Shown here one piece after another: positions 9,360-17,961 of a stretch of 64,000 nt of DNA (within the stretch, counting starts at the first letter, position 1; the number at the start of each line of letters is the position of its first letter). The position numbers and the translations under genes were made by a program. The notes below the pieces were generated by a model. It saw only the letters and a program-made list of their open reading frames with translations, searched no databases and had not been told where the DNA came from. The DNA comes from Candidatus Obscuribacterales bacterium (lineage in GTDB: Bacteria > Cyanobacteriota > Vampirovibrionia > Obscuribacterales > Obscuribacteraceae), in assembly GCA_019637435.1 (NCBI GenBank), contig JAHBVO010000001.1, positions 1,674,001 through 1,738,000 of the forward strand. The letters run 5' to 3'.

Positions 9360-10148
9360 CTACTTGTCAGGTCTTTCAATCAGAAGGTCAGCCATTACTT
9401 TTCGATCGTATTTGAAGGGATAAGCGGATATTCTCATATAACCCTTGTAGGGATTGCTGAAGAGCGCCACAAGCAAAACGTTTAAAGAAAGTGCGAGCGC
9501 AACTAGAGCTGTCATGAAGACCTGCGCTTTAGCGTCTTCTACTTCGAACATGTAGGTAAACAGAACGGTCAGAGAGCCACCCGCAATTAGAACACCCCAC
9601 ATAATCTCGGGAAGTCCAGCTTTAGCTTTCTGAATGCGAAATCTTCTGCCGTCCGACAGGTCTTGCATCTCGTCTAGAATATTTTGATAGGAATTCTGTT
9701 CTCGCCCGGTTTGTGGCTCAAAATCTACGATGGTCCACCAAATTTGCCGAAATTCATGGCGAGCCGACTCAGCGAAGCTACCGTCATCGGTAGCTGCTTC
9801 CCACTCATCTTCGTCGACTAATCGCATGTATTCCTGCAGGTGACCGTGCAGCTTTTTTCTTGTTTCTACTGGCATTGTGTATGCCAGGTGAAAAAGATCG
9901 AGGCACGAATCCGCCTCTTGTTGCGTCATCTCTTTGGCCTGCTGATACTTCGCTTGTGTGTCTACAACAATGAGACCGAGTAAAACAGAATACAAAGTCC
10001 CGACAATCGACAAGAGATAGCCAGCGACCTCATGATTACTTTTCAAGCGACCCTGTGTGACGCTGTTGCGAACCAGCAAAACGCCGAGCGAAGCAAAGAG
10101 AACCGCGCCGCCAACCACGGCTATTCCGAACAACCAAGCATCAATCAT
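9360..10148 (-). CDS. DUF4239-like integral membrane protein
   Basis: A 262-residue membrane protein. The ATG at 10148 is chosen over an in-frame TTG at 10154 because GGAG lies six bases upstream of the ATG. It has two hydrophobic segments near the N-terminus (about 5-25 and 43-63, the second with VAGYLLSIVGTLYSVLLGLIV), a long soluble charged region, then two further segments (about 180-200 and 210-230). This two-plus-two layout and the Gly/Tyr-Ser-Val-Leu-Leu-Gly motif match the DUF4239 (bestrophin-like) family. The family has no firm function; ion conduction is only a structural suggestion. It stands 40 bases upstream of the zinc-motif/PDZ gene, so the two may be co-transcribed. Confidence 0.75.
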   Translation of the reverse strand: MIDAWLFGIAVVGGAVLFASLGVLLVRNSVTQGRLKSNHEVAGYLLSIVGTLYSVLLGLIVVDTQAKYQQAKEMTQQEADSCLDLFHLAYTMPVETRKKLHGHLQEYMRLVDEDEWEAATDDGSFAESARHEFRQIWWTIVDFEPQTGREQNSYQNILDEMQDLSDGRRFRIQKAKAGLPEIMWGVLIAGGSLTVLFTYMFEVEDAKAQVFMTALVALALSLNVLLVALFSNPYKGYMRISAYPFKYDRKVMADLLIERPDK

Positions 10149-10223
10149 GACCAACTCCGAATCGGATACCTAATCCTATGGCATTCCGCGCCATCCGTCA
10201 AAGAGGGATGATCTCCATACGAC

Positions 10224-10255
10224 CACTCGTTCCCGAGGCAGGTCGGAAACGAGTG
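10224..10255. other. Intercistronic hairpin
   Basis: CACTCGTTCC (10224-10233) pairs with GGAAACGAGTG (10245-10255) with one bulged A and an 11-base loop. It lies between the stop of the Q/R-rich gene and the start of the DUF4239-like gene. There is no U-run, so it may be a processing or weak termination element rather than a classic terminator. Confidence 0.4.
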
Positions 10256-10289
10256 ATGGTTCAGAGTTGCTCTTTGCTCTGTCGATAAA

Positions 10290-11399
10290 CTAGTTCTTCT
10301 TACGTTCTCTTCGCTTGTTTTCGTCATCATCGCGATTCTGCTCGCGCCGTTGTTGCGCAGCATCGCGTCGTTGCTGAGCTTCGTCGCGGCGATGTTCAGC
10401 TTCCCTGCGTTGATCGTTGGAGCTGTCGTGTCGCTGGGGCGGAGCGTCTGTGCGCTGCTGTGTTTCGCTACGTTGTTGCGGACGTTGCTGTTCGCTCCTC
10501 GGTGATTCGCGCCGTTGTTGTTGCGGCTGCTGCGGTGCTTCGTTGCTTATGCGCGTTCTACTCTTATCGATGTTAGTTGTTTCGTTCCGATTGTTCGTTG
10601 TGTTATTGATTATCGTCGTGTTGTTGATTTGATTGATGATTGTTTGATTAGTCGGACGTTTTGGTGACCAGTCATTGTCACCTCTGCTGCGATAATAATC
10701 GCGAGTTTTGTTTATCTCTATGTCCAGTCTGAAACCTGGCGGTGCGTTCTGCGGACGCCAGTCATTATCTGGACACCAGCGTGGATCGTGCCTGCGAACT
10801 CTTTCTCTACCGATTTCGATTTCGAGATTGAACGAGAAGCCCGGATTGTTTCTCTCACCGATTATAACCGGTGGTGGTGGTGGTGGTGCCTCGACAACCA
10901 CCACTTGTTGTGGTGGCAAAGCCTGAACCTCCGGTCCGATATGATTGTCCACTCTGGCAACTACGTCTCGTTTCTCCCACTCTTGTCCGGTTTGCGGGCT
11001 TCGGTATCTGGTCGCCATGTCGACCTCAACCGCAGTCGGACGGCCCAGCACATCACCGTTCTGATAAATGGGATTGAATTCGAGATGCGTCGGTGCTCCT
11101 GTTGCTTTGTTCATCGCTCGGACTTCGCCAGCTAGCCCCATAAATTGATCGTGACTGAGAAAGATGTTCGCATCTTCTCTCAAGCGGCAGAGAGCATCAT
11201 CGTGTCGTCCCTGACGCATCAAGTCGTTGATTTGAATAGCCTCACTTGTCGATACTTGTTGAACAACGGCGTTATAGTCGGCTCTCCCCATAGTATTTGC
11301 ATCAAAGGCGAGCAGTTGTCGCGCCTGATTGCCACCATCTCCAGTGTGCATCACGTTATTAATCAACGTTGCAGCCTGGTCAATTCGATCGTCACTCAT
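10290..11399 (-). CDS. Low-complexity protein with poly-Pro, Asn/Thr-rich and Gln/Arg-rich tail
   Basis: A 369-residue protein with three visible parts. Residues 1-160 are an alpha-helical, moderately conserved-looking region without signal peptide. About 165-260 carries a run of seven prolines and RW/DW-containing segments. About 260-300 is Asn/Thr/Ile-rich (short TIINNTTNN-type units), and 300-369 is almost only Gln, Arg, Glu, Pro and Asp. The tail is probably disordered, highly charged and possibly nucleic-acid or surface binding; that is inference. AGGAG nine bases upstream supports the ATG. I know no family. The reading frame is continuous and in the same direction as its neighbours, which argues for a real gene despite the bias. 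Confidence 0.6.
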   Translation of the reverse strand: MSDDRIDQAATLINNVMHTGDGGNQARQLLAFDANTMGRADYNAVVQQVSTSEAIQINDLMRQGRHDDALCRLREDANIFLSHDQFMGLAGEVRAMNKATGAPTHLEFNPIYQNGDVLGRPTAVEVDMATRYRSPQTGQEWEKRDVVARVDNHIGPEVQALPPQQVVVVEAPPPPPPVIIGERNNPGFSFNLEIEIGRERVRRHDPRWCPDNDWRPQNAPPGFRLDIEINKTRDYYRSRGDNDWSPKRPTNQTIINQINNTTIINNTTNNRNETTNIDKSRTRISNEAPQQPQQQRRESPRSEQQRPQQRSETQQRTDAPPQRHDSSNDQRREAEHRRDEAQQRRDAAQQRREQNRDDDENKRRERKKN

Positions 11400-11533
11400 T
11401 GAGCATTTCTCCTAAAACAAAGGCGCGCGAGGTGCGCGGGCAGCGGGTTTCATGGATTTAATGCTATTTTTGAATTGTGACTCACTTGTGACAAGTTTTG
11501 CGAAAGTCTGCGTATTTCACGCACAATAAAATA

Positions 11534-11559
11534 AGACAGGGAGGAAGGCCTCCCTGTCT
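11534..11559 (-). terminator. Rho-independent-type terminator
   Basis: An 11-base perfect stem (AGACAGGGAGG with CCTCCCTGTCT) around a four-base loop. Read on the minus strand it is followed by TATTTTATT. It lies about 105 bases downstream of the stop of the VirB2-like gene (11664) and probably ends that transcript. Confidence 0.75.
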
Positions 11560-11663
11560 AAACCACTTGCAAGCTGTGCTTGAAACTTACCGTGATGTTT
11601 TATTCCGATTATTGTTGGGTGTTCGTCGCAGGATCGTGCGATCCGCAGGAACTGAAGTTGAGT

Positions 11664-12182
11664 TTAGCTGAACAAGTTTGCGTCACGAGCTGACGCGACC
11701 AACCAGTTGATGCAACCAGGTGTTGCCAGTCCGCCTGTCACACCGGCGGCTCCGAAGAGCACTTTCTTCATAGCGTCTTGCGAGCCGGCAGCCATGTGCA
11801 TGAAGCCCATGATCATTGTGGGGCCGCCCCAGGCAATGCCGAGGATCTCCATTCCGTTTGCGATAATGTTGAGCAATGCTTCTAAGTTGGCGAGGTTATT
11901 GACGCGAACCGTTCCGGCAGTGTTGACACCCATAATGGAGGTGGCATCGCCGCCTTGTGGCCCGATAGTACCATTGGTTGCGCCTTGTAGTATCGGTGAC
12001 GCGCCTGCATTGATTTGTTGTGTCTGTGCGCCCGTATTGTAGTAGGTGTTGTTGCCGCCCTGGACTTCGCCCATTGTGGACTGCGAAGAGAACGCATCAC
12101 CGTAAGATTGTGCGTGTGCTGGTGCGCATGTGATACCAGCGAGGAGAGCGGTTGCAACTAGTAATTTTGTGAGGCTACGCAT
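11664..12182 (-). CDS. Small exported protein, possible VirB2/TrbC-like pilin
   Basis: A 172-residue protein with a clear signal peptide ending at PAHAQ (about residue 25). The next 65 residues are Gly/Asn/Gln/Thr-rich. The C-terminal part has two hydrophobic helices (about 105-132 and 142-165) separated by a short SQDAMKK loop. Two hydrophobic helices joined by a short basic loop after a cleaved leader is the layout of VirB2/TrbC-type IV secretion pilins, but this protein is longer and no other secretion gene is nearby, so the assignment is weak. It appears to be transcribed alone, with a strong terminator behind it. Confidence 0.6.
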   Translation of the reverse strand: MRSLTKLLVATALLAGITCAPAHAQSYGDAFSSQSTMGEVQGGNNTYYNTGAQTQQINAGASPILQGATNGTIGPQGGDATSIMGVNTAGTVRVNNLANLEALLNIIANGMEILGIAWGGPTMIMGFMHMAAGSQDAMKKVLFGAAGVTGGLATPGCINWLVASARDANLFS

Positions 12183-12495
12183 GGTTAAAATACTCCACTA
12201 TTAGAAGAGGTGTAGGTGGAAAGAAAGAAACGACTTAGTAAGTTGCCCTGAGTGTATGCTTTTGGTATTTTGCTTGTCAAGCGAATGTGATCAACTCAAG
12301 CGTGAAGTTTGGCTATTCATGCGGATCACACTTGTGATCGTTTCATGACATTTTTGGACCTTAGTTTGGAACGTCAGCTTACGTGACTGTTTTCAGGTTT
12401 TCACCCTGATGTTTTTCTCACTCATGAAACCGTTCGATCACAATTGTGTTGTGATCGAATACCTGAAAAAACATCATTTATATGACTGCGCGCTG
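12183..12495. other. 313-base gap with GATCACA palindromes and a nested hairpin
   Basis: No gene is seen here. Two inverted repeats share the same half-site: GATCACA-CT-TGTGATC at 12324-12339, and an 11-base perfect stem TTCGATCACAA/TTGTGATCGAA with a five-base loop at 12433-12459. The second is enclosed by an outer arm (12407-12417 with 12464-12476, TGATGTTTTTC against GAAAAAACATCA), giving a nested structure 12407-12476. That structure lies 20 bases downstream of the WG-repeat gene stop. The segment also holds the upstream region of the VirB2-like gene. Confidence 0.5.
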
Positions 12496-14241
12496 TCATT
12501 TTGGCACCAGCCGCCACTCATCATTTTGTCGGACATGAACCACATTTGTCCGATACCAGGGAAGTTTGCCCGTGCCCTGTCCGTATCTCCAGCCTGCTAC
12601 GCGGTCTTGCTCGTCGAACTCTATCGCCAGAATTGGATCCGGAGAATTACCGCAGTGTGGGACCAGGGTGAAAGACAAGTAGTACTTTATTTGATTGCAT
12701 TCTGACCCTTCGCCGTCGTAATTAGGTTGTCCCAAAAATTTGTACAGCTCGGTTCTCCTCATTCCGATGACGTCCTGCTCCCGCAAAAAATCTCGCCATA
12801 ATTCCATCCGAGCGATCATTCCATCGCGGCTCGGCATCCAGTCATATTTGTCAAATCTTTTTCTTCGGTTATATAAGATGGCGTTTTCTCCATGAATGCT
12901 AACGCCGTCGTATTTTTGAGGAATGATAAATCTTCCGTCTGGTCCGAGCAATCCAACCTTCAGTTCGTTAGTCGCGACATTTCGAGTTCCACTGGCTATG
13001 TGATTCTTGGAATATCCGAAAATGGCATCGTATTTTGCTTCAACAAGGATGTGTCCGTAAGCGTCGACTACGCCATATCTCCTTTGTGTTGAGTCCCCGT
13101 CACCATTTTTCACTGAGGCTTCTTGCCTGAAGAACCGCCAAACATCATCTCCGATTGGGTCTTCAATGCGAACTCCTGAAGGTAAAACAGATAGCAGCTG
13201 TCCTTGATCCGAAAACACATGTAGTCTTTCGTTTTTCAAACCAAATATGCGATTTTTGTCTCGCTTTAGACTCTCGTATTCAGGCTTGAGAACGAACTCT
13301 CCGGAATGATCGACCATCCCGCAAAGCTTGCTGCTCAGAGTAACAATTGCCAGACCGTTTTCGAAATGCTCGGTCCATCCGTCCTGAAAGGGACCGGCAA
13401 TAAGCTTTTCGTTCTTATCGATCAAGGCACCACAGATAGTACCATGATCATTTATAGTAACGCTGGCAAAGCCTTCGTTGAATTCCTCCGCGCCATAATA
13501 CTTTGGCTTGATCTGGTATTGACCTTTTCTATTTACGTATCCAAATCGATTGCCATGTGCCAGCTCTACTAAAAGAAGGTTATCGTGATACTCGCGAGAT
13601 CGCACAATTAGTTCTTGAGGTAGGTCTGCGATGAAATTTGCCTTCTCATCGTAGAGCTTGTAAACGTGGACGCCTTCAGGCGTGAAGGTGTCCTGCAGGA
13701 AACGGTCGGTCCAGACCGGTCTAACATCTCCTCCGTTTCCGACTCCGTTGGGAGAAAAGATAATCCGTCCATTTTGATCGCAGATACCGAAGTGTCCATC
13801 TTTTTCGAACCGATAGTATCCCAGACCCAGGTTCTCGCGCATCTTGGCGCCCGGGACCTGAACCTGCGCTAGCTCTTTGAATGATACCGCGGGATCTATC
13901 GAGCTAGGCACCAGGGATGGTGGCGGAAGAGGAAACCGCTCGTCATAAAGTTTAGCCCCAGCGGGCGTCGGAATATTGTCTCCATTCTGATTGACAAAGA
14001 AGGGAACGACATCTTTCGGATTACCTTTCGGAGTTACTCTGAAACAATCTTTCGACATCCACCGAATATCGGCATAGACAGGTGGAAGCAGTATCTTGCC
14101 GTTTAAATTTGCTAGCCCGAAGTCGTCAGCATCTGCAGTCTGCGTAAAACTTGCCAGGATGGATAGAGCGGCGGATAGACCGAGCATAATACGGTTCTCG
14201 AAAGCAGGCATGCGTAACATCCGTGGGGGCACGAAAAGCAT
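12496..14241 (-). CDS. Exported WG-repeat protein with BamE-like C-terminal segment
   Basis: About 581 residues from the ATG at 14241; a TTG at 14298 and ATGs at 14220 and 14211 are in frame, none with a strong Shine-Dalgarno. All of these leave a signal peptide core (IMLGLSAALSILASFTQTADA). Seven or so WG-type repeats follow, for example RFGYVNRKGQYQIKPKY, CGMVDHSGEFVLKPEY and KVGLLGPDGRFIIPQKY. The last about 90 residues (GMRRTELYKFLGQPNY, then ILAIEFDEQDRVAGWRYG) resemble the small BamE/SmpA-type fold. WG proteins are common, probably binding modules of the cell surface; no enzymatic role is known. It is downstream of, and in the same direction as, the P450 gene. Confidence 0.82.
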   Translation of the reverse strand: MLFVPPRMLRMPAFENRIMLGLSAALSILASFTQTADADDFGLANLNGKILLPPVYADIRWMSKDCFRVTPKGNPKDVVPFFVNQNGDNIPTPAGAKLYDERFPLPPPSLVPSSIDPAVSFKELAQVQVPGAKMRENLGLGYYRFEKDGHFGICDQNGRIIFSPNGVGNGGDVRPVWTDRFLQDTFTPEGVHVYKLYDEKANFIADLPQELIVRSREYHDNLLLVELAHGNRFGYVNRKGQYQIKPKYYGAEEFNEGFASVTINDHGTICGALIDKNEKLIAGPFQDGWTEHFENGLAIVTLSSKLCGMVDHSGEFVLKPEYESLKRDKNRIFGLKNERLHVFSDQGQLLSVLPSGVRIEDPIGDDVWRFFRQEASVKNGDGDSTQRRYGVVDAYGHILVEAKYDAIFGYSKNHIASGTRNVATNELKVGLLGPDGRFIIPQKYDGVSIHGENAILYNRRKRFDKYDWMPSRDGMIARMELWRDFLREQDVIGMRRTELYKFLGQPNYDGEGSECNQIKYYLSFTLVPHCGNSPDPILAIEFDEQDRVAGWRYGQGTGKLPWYRTNVVHVRQNDEWRLVPK

Positions 14242-14322
14242 CCTAACACTTATTTGTTCTGGTAGCCCGGACCAATCACAAACTGATACCTGCGCCAATC
14301 TTGCGGAAACAGTTTTGCGCGC

Positions 14323-15558
14323 CTAGCCAGTTGGTTTCACTATAAGCTGTTGCAAACCGCGCAAGGCAAACGGCGCCTTGTAGTGGATAGGAGCGTCCGC
14401 GAGAGCGAGGTTTGGAGCGCGCTCGAATAAACGGCGAAGCGCAATGCGCGCTTCTGTTCTTGCCAGTTCTGCGCCGAGACAATAGTGAATGCCTGCGCCA
14501 AATGAAATATGTTTTGGATTTTCGCGCTGGACGTCGAATTTGTCAGGGTTGGAATTTGCGCGAGGGTCTCTGTTGCAAGCGCCTATCAAAATTGTCAGAG
14601 CCTGGTCTGGCTTCAACTTCACTCCGCCGACTTCCATGTTTTCTTTGGCGAGGCGACGGACTATCTGTACCGGCGGATCATATCTGAGGATTTCTTCAAC
14701 CGCACTGTTCATAAGACCGGGATTATCCATCAACAGCTGCTTTTGAACAGGGTGAGTAAGTAAGTTTAGTGTGCCGTTGCCGATCAAGTTGACCGTGGTT
14801 TCATGACCTGCAATCAGTATCAAAATTGCATTCGATAAAAGCTCTTTCTTTGACAATCTATCATTATCTTCCTGCGCCTGCACGAGCGTAGAAATGATGT
14901 CATTCTTTGGATCTTTGCGCTTCTCGTCTATGGCTGCGCTGAGATATTTTTTCAAACCCTGCGTTGCGGCGATTGAATTAAAAATTTTCATTGGACAGCC
15001 TGAACCGTCCAGACCCAGCGTAATTTTTGTAGACCATTCTTTAAACTGGTGTCTGTCGGAAGTGGGCACGCCAAGGAGTTCTGCAATGACTGTTACTGGG
15101 AGCAGAAACGCGTATTCGGAAACCAGATCTGCCGATTCTTTTTTGAGTAAGTCATCGAGCAGCCGGTCGGCAATCGATGTGATATGTTCTTCCAACGCGT
15201 GAATAACTTTTGGCGTAAATGCTTTGTTTACGAGAGATCTTACGCGAGTGTGATCGGGTGGATCCTGCAACAACATATTTGTTGTAGGTCTGATGATTTT
15301 TAGTGCGCCGCGCAGCAATAAGTTGGGGTGTTTCCATCTGTCGAGACGTTTGCCGAAACGGTTGTCTCGCAGGATAGCACTGGCAACTTCATACTGAGTG
15401 ACCAACCACTGGTCTCCAGACGGGCTCCAGATGATTGGACCACTCTCGCACATCTCTGCCAGACGACCATAGGGCGCGTCCAGCAATTGTGGCGAGACGT
15501 TTATAAGTGGGTCAAAGACTTCGGTTTTTTGCTTAAGCATGGTTGTATTCATAGCCAT
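14323..15558 (-). CDS. Cytochrome P450 (bacterial class, soluble)
   Basis: A 411-residue soluble P450. The I-helix oxygen-activation motif AGHETT is at 250-255, the K-helix ExxR is Glu289-Ile-Leu-Arg292, and the haem-binding segment FGAGIHYCLG ends with the thiolate ligand Cys360. The size and lack of a membrane anchor fit bacterial class I enzymes that need a ferredoxin and a reductase, neither of which is encoded in the window. The substrate cannot be told. AAGAGA just upstream supports the ATG at 15558. The neighbour downstream is the WG-repeat protein; there is no biosynthetic cluster around it. Confidence 0.95.
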   Translation of the reverse strand: MAMNTTMLKQKTEVFDPLINVSPQLLDAPYGRLAEMCESGPIIWSPSGDQWLVTQYEVASAILRDNRFGKRLDRWKHPNLLLRGALKIIRPTTNMLLQDPPDHTRVRSLVNKAFTPKVIHALEEHITSIADRLLDDLLKKESADLVSEYAFLLPVTVIAELLGVPTSDRHQFKEWSTKITLGLDGSGCPMKIFNSIAATQGLKKYLSAAIDEKRKDPKNDIISTLVQAQEDNDRLSKKELLSNAILILIAGHETTVNLIGNGTLNLLTHPVQKQLLMDNPGLMNSAVEEILRYDPPVQIVRRLAKENMEVGGVKLKPDQALTILIGACNRDPRANSNPDKFDVQRENPKHISFGAGIHYCLGAELARTEARIALRRLFERAPNLALADAPIHYKAPFALRGLQQLIVKPTG

Positions 15559-15649
15559 TCTCTTCTATTGGGGCGGTCAAAATCAATATGTGATGTGGAC
15601 CAAGAAGTTGCGCTCGAATAGCTAATTAAATGTGAAAAACGTCGCGACT

Positions 15650-15922
15650 TTATTCGCCTCCGCCGCAGACCTTGCATGGAACTCCGCCCTGCGCCTTGGC
15701 TTCCGAGCGTTTGACTGCAATGCAATGTGTACAGCGCTTCAGGTGAATACAGCTTGATGTGTGATATTTCTTCGAATTTGTATTTATGTAGACAGTGTCG
15801 TTGCCATCGGCAAGCGCCCGAGTGTGTGGGTTTTCACTATTGGCGGCGAAAGCGCTGGTCGGCTGGATAGATGTGCCTCCCAGAGCCAGGACGACTGCAA
15901 GAATTGCGGTTACGGTTCTCAT
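15650..15922 (-). CDS. Small secreted protein with YHxxxC...PCxxC metal-binding-like motif
   Basis: A 90-residue protein with a signal peptide (cleavage near AFAA, residue 27). The mature part has VYINTNSKKYHTSSC, then an A-x-A-x-G-G-VPCKVCGG end. This order (Tyr-His-x3-Cys, an Ala/Gly linker, then Pro-Cys-x2-Cys) is the short Cys/His motif found at the ends of some secreted nucleases and in stand-alone small proteins; it is thought to bind a metal or DNA. Two further Cys form a CTHC pair. AGGAG seven bases upstream supports the ATG. No nuclease domain is attached here. Role unknown. Confidence 0.7.
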   Translation of the reverse strand: MRTVTAILAVVLALGGTSIQPTSAFAANSENPHTRALADGNDTVYINTNSKKYHTSSCIHLKRCTHCIAVKRSEAKAQGGVPCKVCGGGE

Positions 15923-16073
15923 TTTTCAACTCCTGAGCAGGCGAAATTGCCTGCTCCCTCACATGCCCAGAAGTAATATGCCACTTGAAACCAAAGTTGA
16001 CACTCTGGGCGTTGAAGGCTTGGCACTGGTGGGCGTTTGCTAAAATTGCCACGAGCAACAACAGAGGCATCTT

Positions 16074-16940
16074 ATGGATATCGCTTACATCGGGATGGGA
16101 ATTATGGGATCTGCTATGGCTGCCAATTTAGCCAGAGCTGGACACAACGTGAGAGTTTGGAATCGAAGTAAAAACCGAGAGACGCTTAAAAGCGCAGTCG
16201 ATTCGGGCTGCACCAATTGTGATACCATTCGGAGTACAGTTCAGGGTAGTAAGATCGTCTTTACTTGCGTGAGCGATGTTCAAGACCTCGATGAGATTAT
16301 CACTTGCGAAGGTGGCATTCTTTCATCCGCCGCGCCGGAGACTCTGGTAATTGACACCGCTACCATTGGTCCGGCTGCTGCTAAAACGTTTGCCGAAACA
16401 CTCGCGAGGAAAGACATTCGTTTTCTCGACGCGCCAGTCACCGGCGGCGATGTCGGCGCTCGCAACGCTACTCTGACCATCATGGTAGGCGGTTCTCAAA
16501 CAGATTTTGACGAAGCCTTACCTGTACTCAATGTTATCGGGAAAAATGTCAAATACTGCGGACCTACAGGAAGCGGTCAAGCCCTAAAGTTGTGCAATCA
16601 AATTCTATGCGCGATCAACATGATTGGAATAACTGAGGCGTTAATGCTGGCAAAGCAGTTTGGGCTTGATGAGAACATGGTGCCGGAAATCCTGGGTACC
16701 GGTGCAGGTGGGTCATGGGCTCTGGCGAACCTTGCTCCTCGGATAATCAATGATGACTTCGAACCAGGCTTTCGAATCAAAGACATTTTGAAAGACCTGC
16801 GATTAGTTCATGAAAATAGCACCGCGGACGGTGCCGGTTCCGAACTCCCCGGTACCGCGCTTGCGAGCGAGCGTTTTGAAGCAGCAGCCCGCGCTGTCGG
16901 TCTGGATAAAGGAACGCAGGCGATGCTCAAGGGCTACTGA
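16074..16940 (+). CDS. NAD(P)-dependent beta-hydroxyacid dehydrogenase (3-hydroxyisobutyrate dehydrogenase / tartronate semialdehyde reductase family)
   Basis: A 288-residue enzyme of normal family length. The Rossmann motif GMGIMG is at 7-12, the substrate-binding DAPVTGG at 119-125, and the catalytic lysine is probably Lys172 in GSGQALKLCNQ. These enzymes oxidise or reduce beta-hydroxyacids at the expense of NAD(P). Which one (hydroxyisobutyrate, glyoxylate/succinic semialdehyde or tartronate semialdehyde) cannot be decided here. GAGG lies seven bases before the ATG. Its stop overlaps the convergent cysteine synthase gene by seven bases. Classification of the family is firm. Confidence 0.92.
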   Translation: MDIAYIGMGIMGSAMAANLARAGHNVRVWNRSKNRETLKSAVDSGCTNCDTIRSTVQGSKIVFTCVSDVQDLDEIITCEGGILSSAAPETLVIDTATIGPAAAKTFAETLARKDIRFLDAPVTGGDVGARNATLTIMVGGSQTDFDEALPVLNVIGKNVKYCGPTGSGQALKLCNQILCAINMIGITEALMLAKQFGLDENMVPEILGTGAGGSWALANLAPRIINDDFEPGFRIKDILKDLRLVHENSTADGAGSELPGTALASERFEAAARAVGLDKGTQAMLKGY

Positions 16941-17923
16941 GTCGGTCCAAGTTTTAAACTCAACCATTCTTCGTTGTACATGGTGCTCAAGTAGCCGCGA
17001 CCTCCGTCCGGCAGAATGGCAACTATGTTCTTGTTCTCTCCGCTCAATCGTCGTGAATACTCGACGGCGGCCGCGATAATGCATCCGGAGGAACTGCCGA
17101 GAAATAGACCTTCTGTTGCGAGAACCTTTTTCGACATCGCTACGGCGTCCTTGTCCGCAACACGAACAACGTCGTCTATCAGCGAGATGTCGAAGTTGCC
17201 CGGTATAAAATCTTGACCTATGCCTTCTACAAGGTAGGATCCGCTTTTTGATTCCTTGCCCTGGACAAGATCGGCAAGGGAACTACCGATTGGATCGGCA
17301 AGCACTACCTGTACCTCAGGTTTCTGCTCCTTCAAGTAGCGCCCGGTCCCGCTGAGGGTGCCACCGGTGCCGACACCTGCGACGAGTGCGTCGACCTCTC
17401 CACCAGTTTGAGTCCAAACCTCGGGTCCGGTGGACTGGTAATGTGCCTCTGCGTTTGTCTCGTTGTAGAACTGGTTGGCAAGCCATGCTCCTGTATCTTC
17501 CGCCATCTTTCGCGCCCGGTTCATAAAATTGTCCGGATCTGAGATCGGCTTTCCGCCCGGCAGAACGACAGTTTCTGCGCCTAATGCTCTGAGAAAATTG
17601 ACTTTATCCTTACTGACCTTCTCTGACATGACAGTGATCAGTTTGTATCCGCGGACGGCCGCCACCTGAGCCAATCCGATGCCGGTATTGCCGGCGGTGG
17701 CTTCAATAATCGTTCCGCCAGGTTTCAATCGGCCGGTCTCTTCGGCTTTCCGCACCATGTGAAAGGCGATGCGATCTTTTACCGAGCCGCCTGGATTGAG
17801 AAATTCACACTTGCCGAAAATTGTATGTTTTAGATTTTCGCTTTGACAGAAGCGTGACAGTCTTATGATGGGAGTATTTCCGATTAGCTCTTCTAGAGAG
17901 TTTGCGATGGCTTTGTCTGTCAC
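16934..17923 (-). CDS. cysK: Cysteine synthase / cystathionine beta-synthase family, PLP enzyme
   Basis: A 329-residue fold-type II PLP enzyme. The PLP lysine is Lys49 in FLNPGGSVKDR; EATAGNTGIGLA binds the substrate carboxylate; GTGGTLSGTGR binds the PLP phosphate. There is no C-terminal CBS domain. The family makes cysteine from O-acetylserine and sulfide, or joins serine and homocysteine; the sequence does not separate these. The start is a GTG with only a weak GGA before it. A sulfur-assimilation or cysteine role is likely, but no sulfate gene is adjacent. Confidence 0.92.
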   Translation of the reverse strand: MTDKAIANSLEELIGNTPIIRLSRFCQSENLKHTIFGKCEFLNPGGSVKDRIAFHMVRKAEETGRLKPGGTIIEATAGNTGIGLAQVAAVRGYKLITVMSEKVSKDKVNFLRALGAETVVLPGGKPISDPDNFMNRARKMAEDTGAWLANQFYNETNAEAHYQSTGPEVWTQTGGEVDALVAGVGTGGTLSGTGRYLKEQKPEVQVVLADPIGSSLADLVQGKESKSGSYLVEGIGQDFIPGNFDISLIDDVVRVADKDAVAMSKKVLATEGLFLGSSSGCIIAAAVEYSRRLSGENKNIVAILPDGGRGYLSTMYNEEWLSLKLGPTQ

Positions 17924-17961
17924 TGTTTAGTCCGAAGAAGAGAACGCAGACAATCGTACCA

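Noticed and set aside
12324..12339. Possible CRP site
   Set aside because: The half-sites are in the opposite order (TCACA then TGTGA) and too close to match the TGTGA-N6-TCACA layout.
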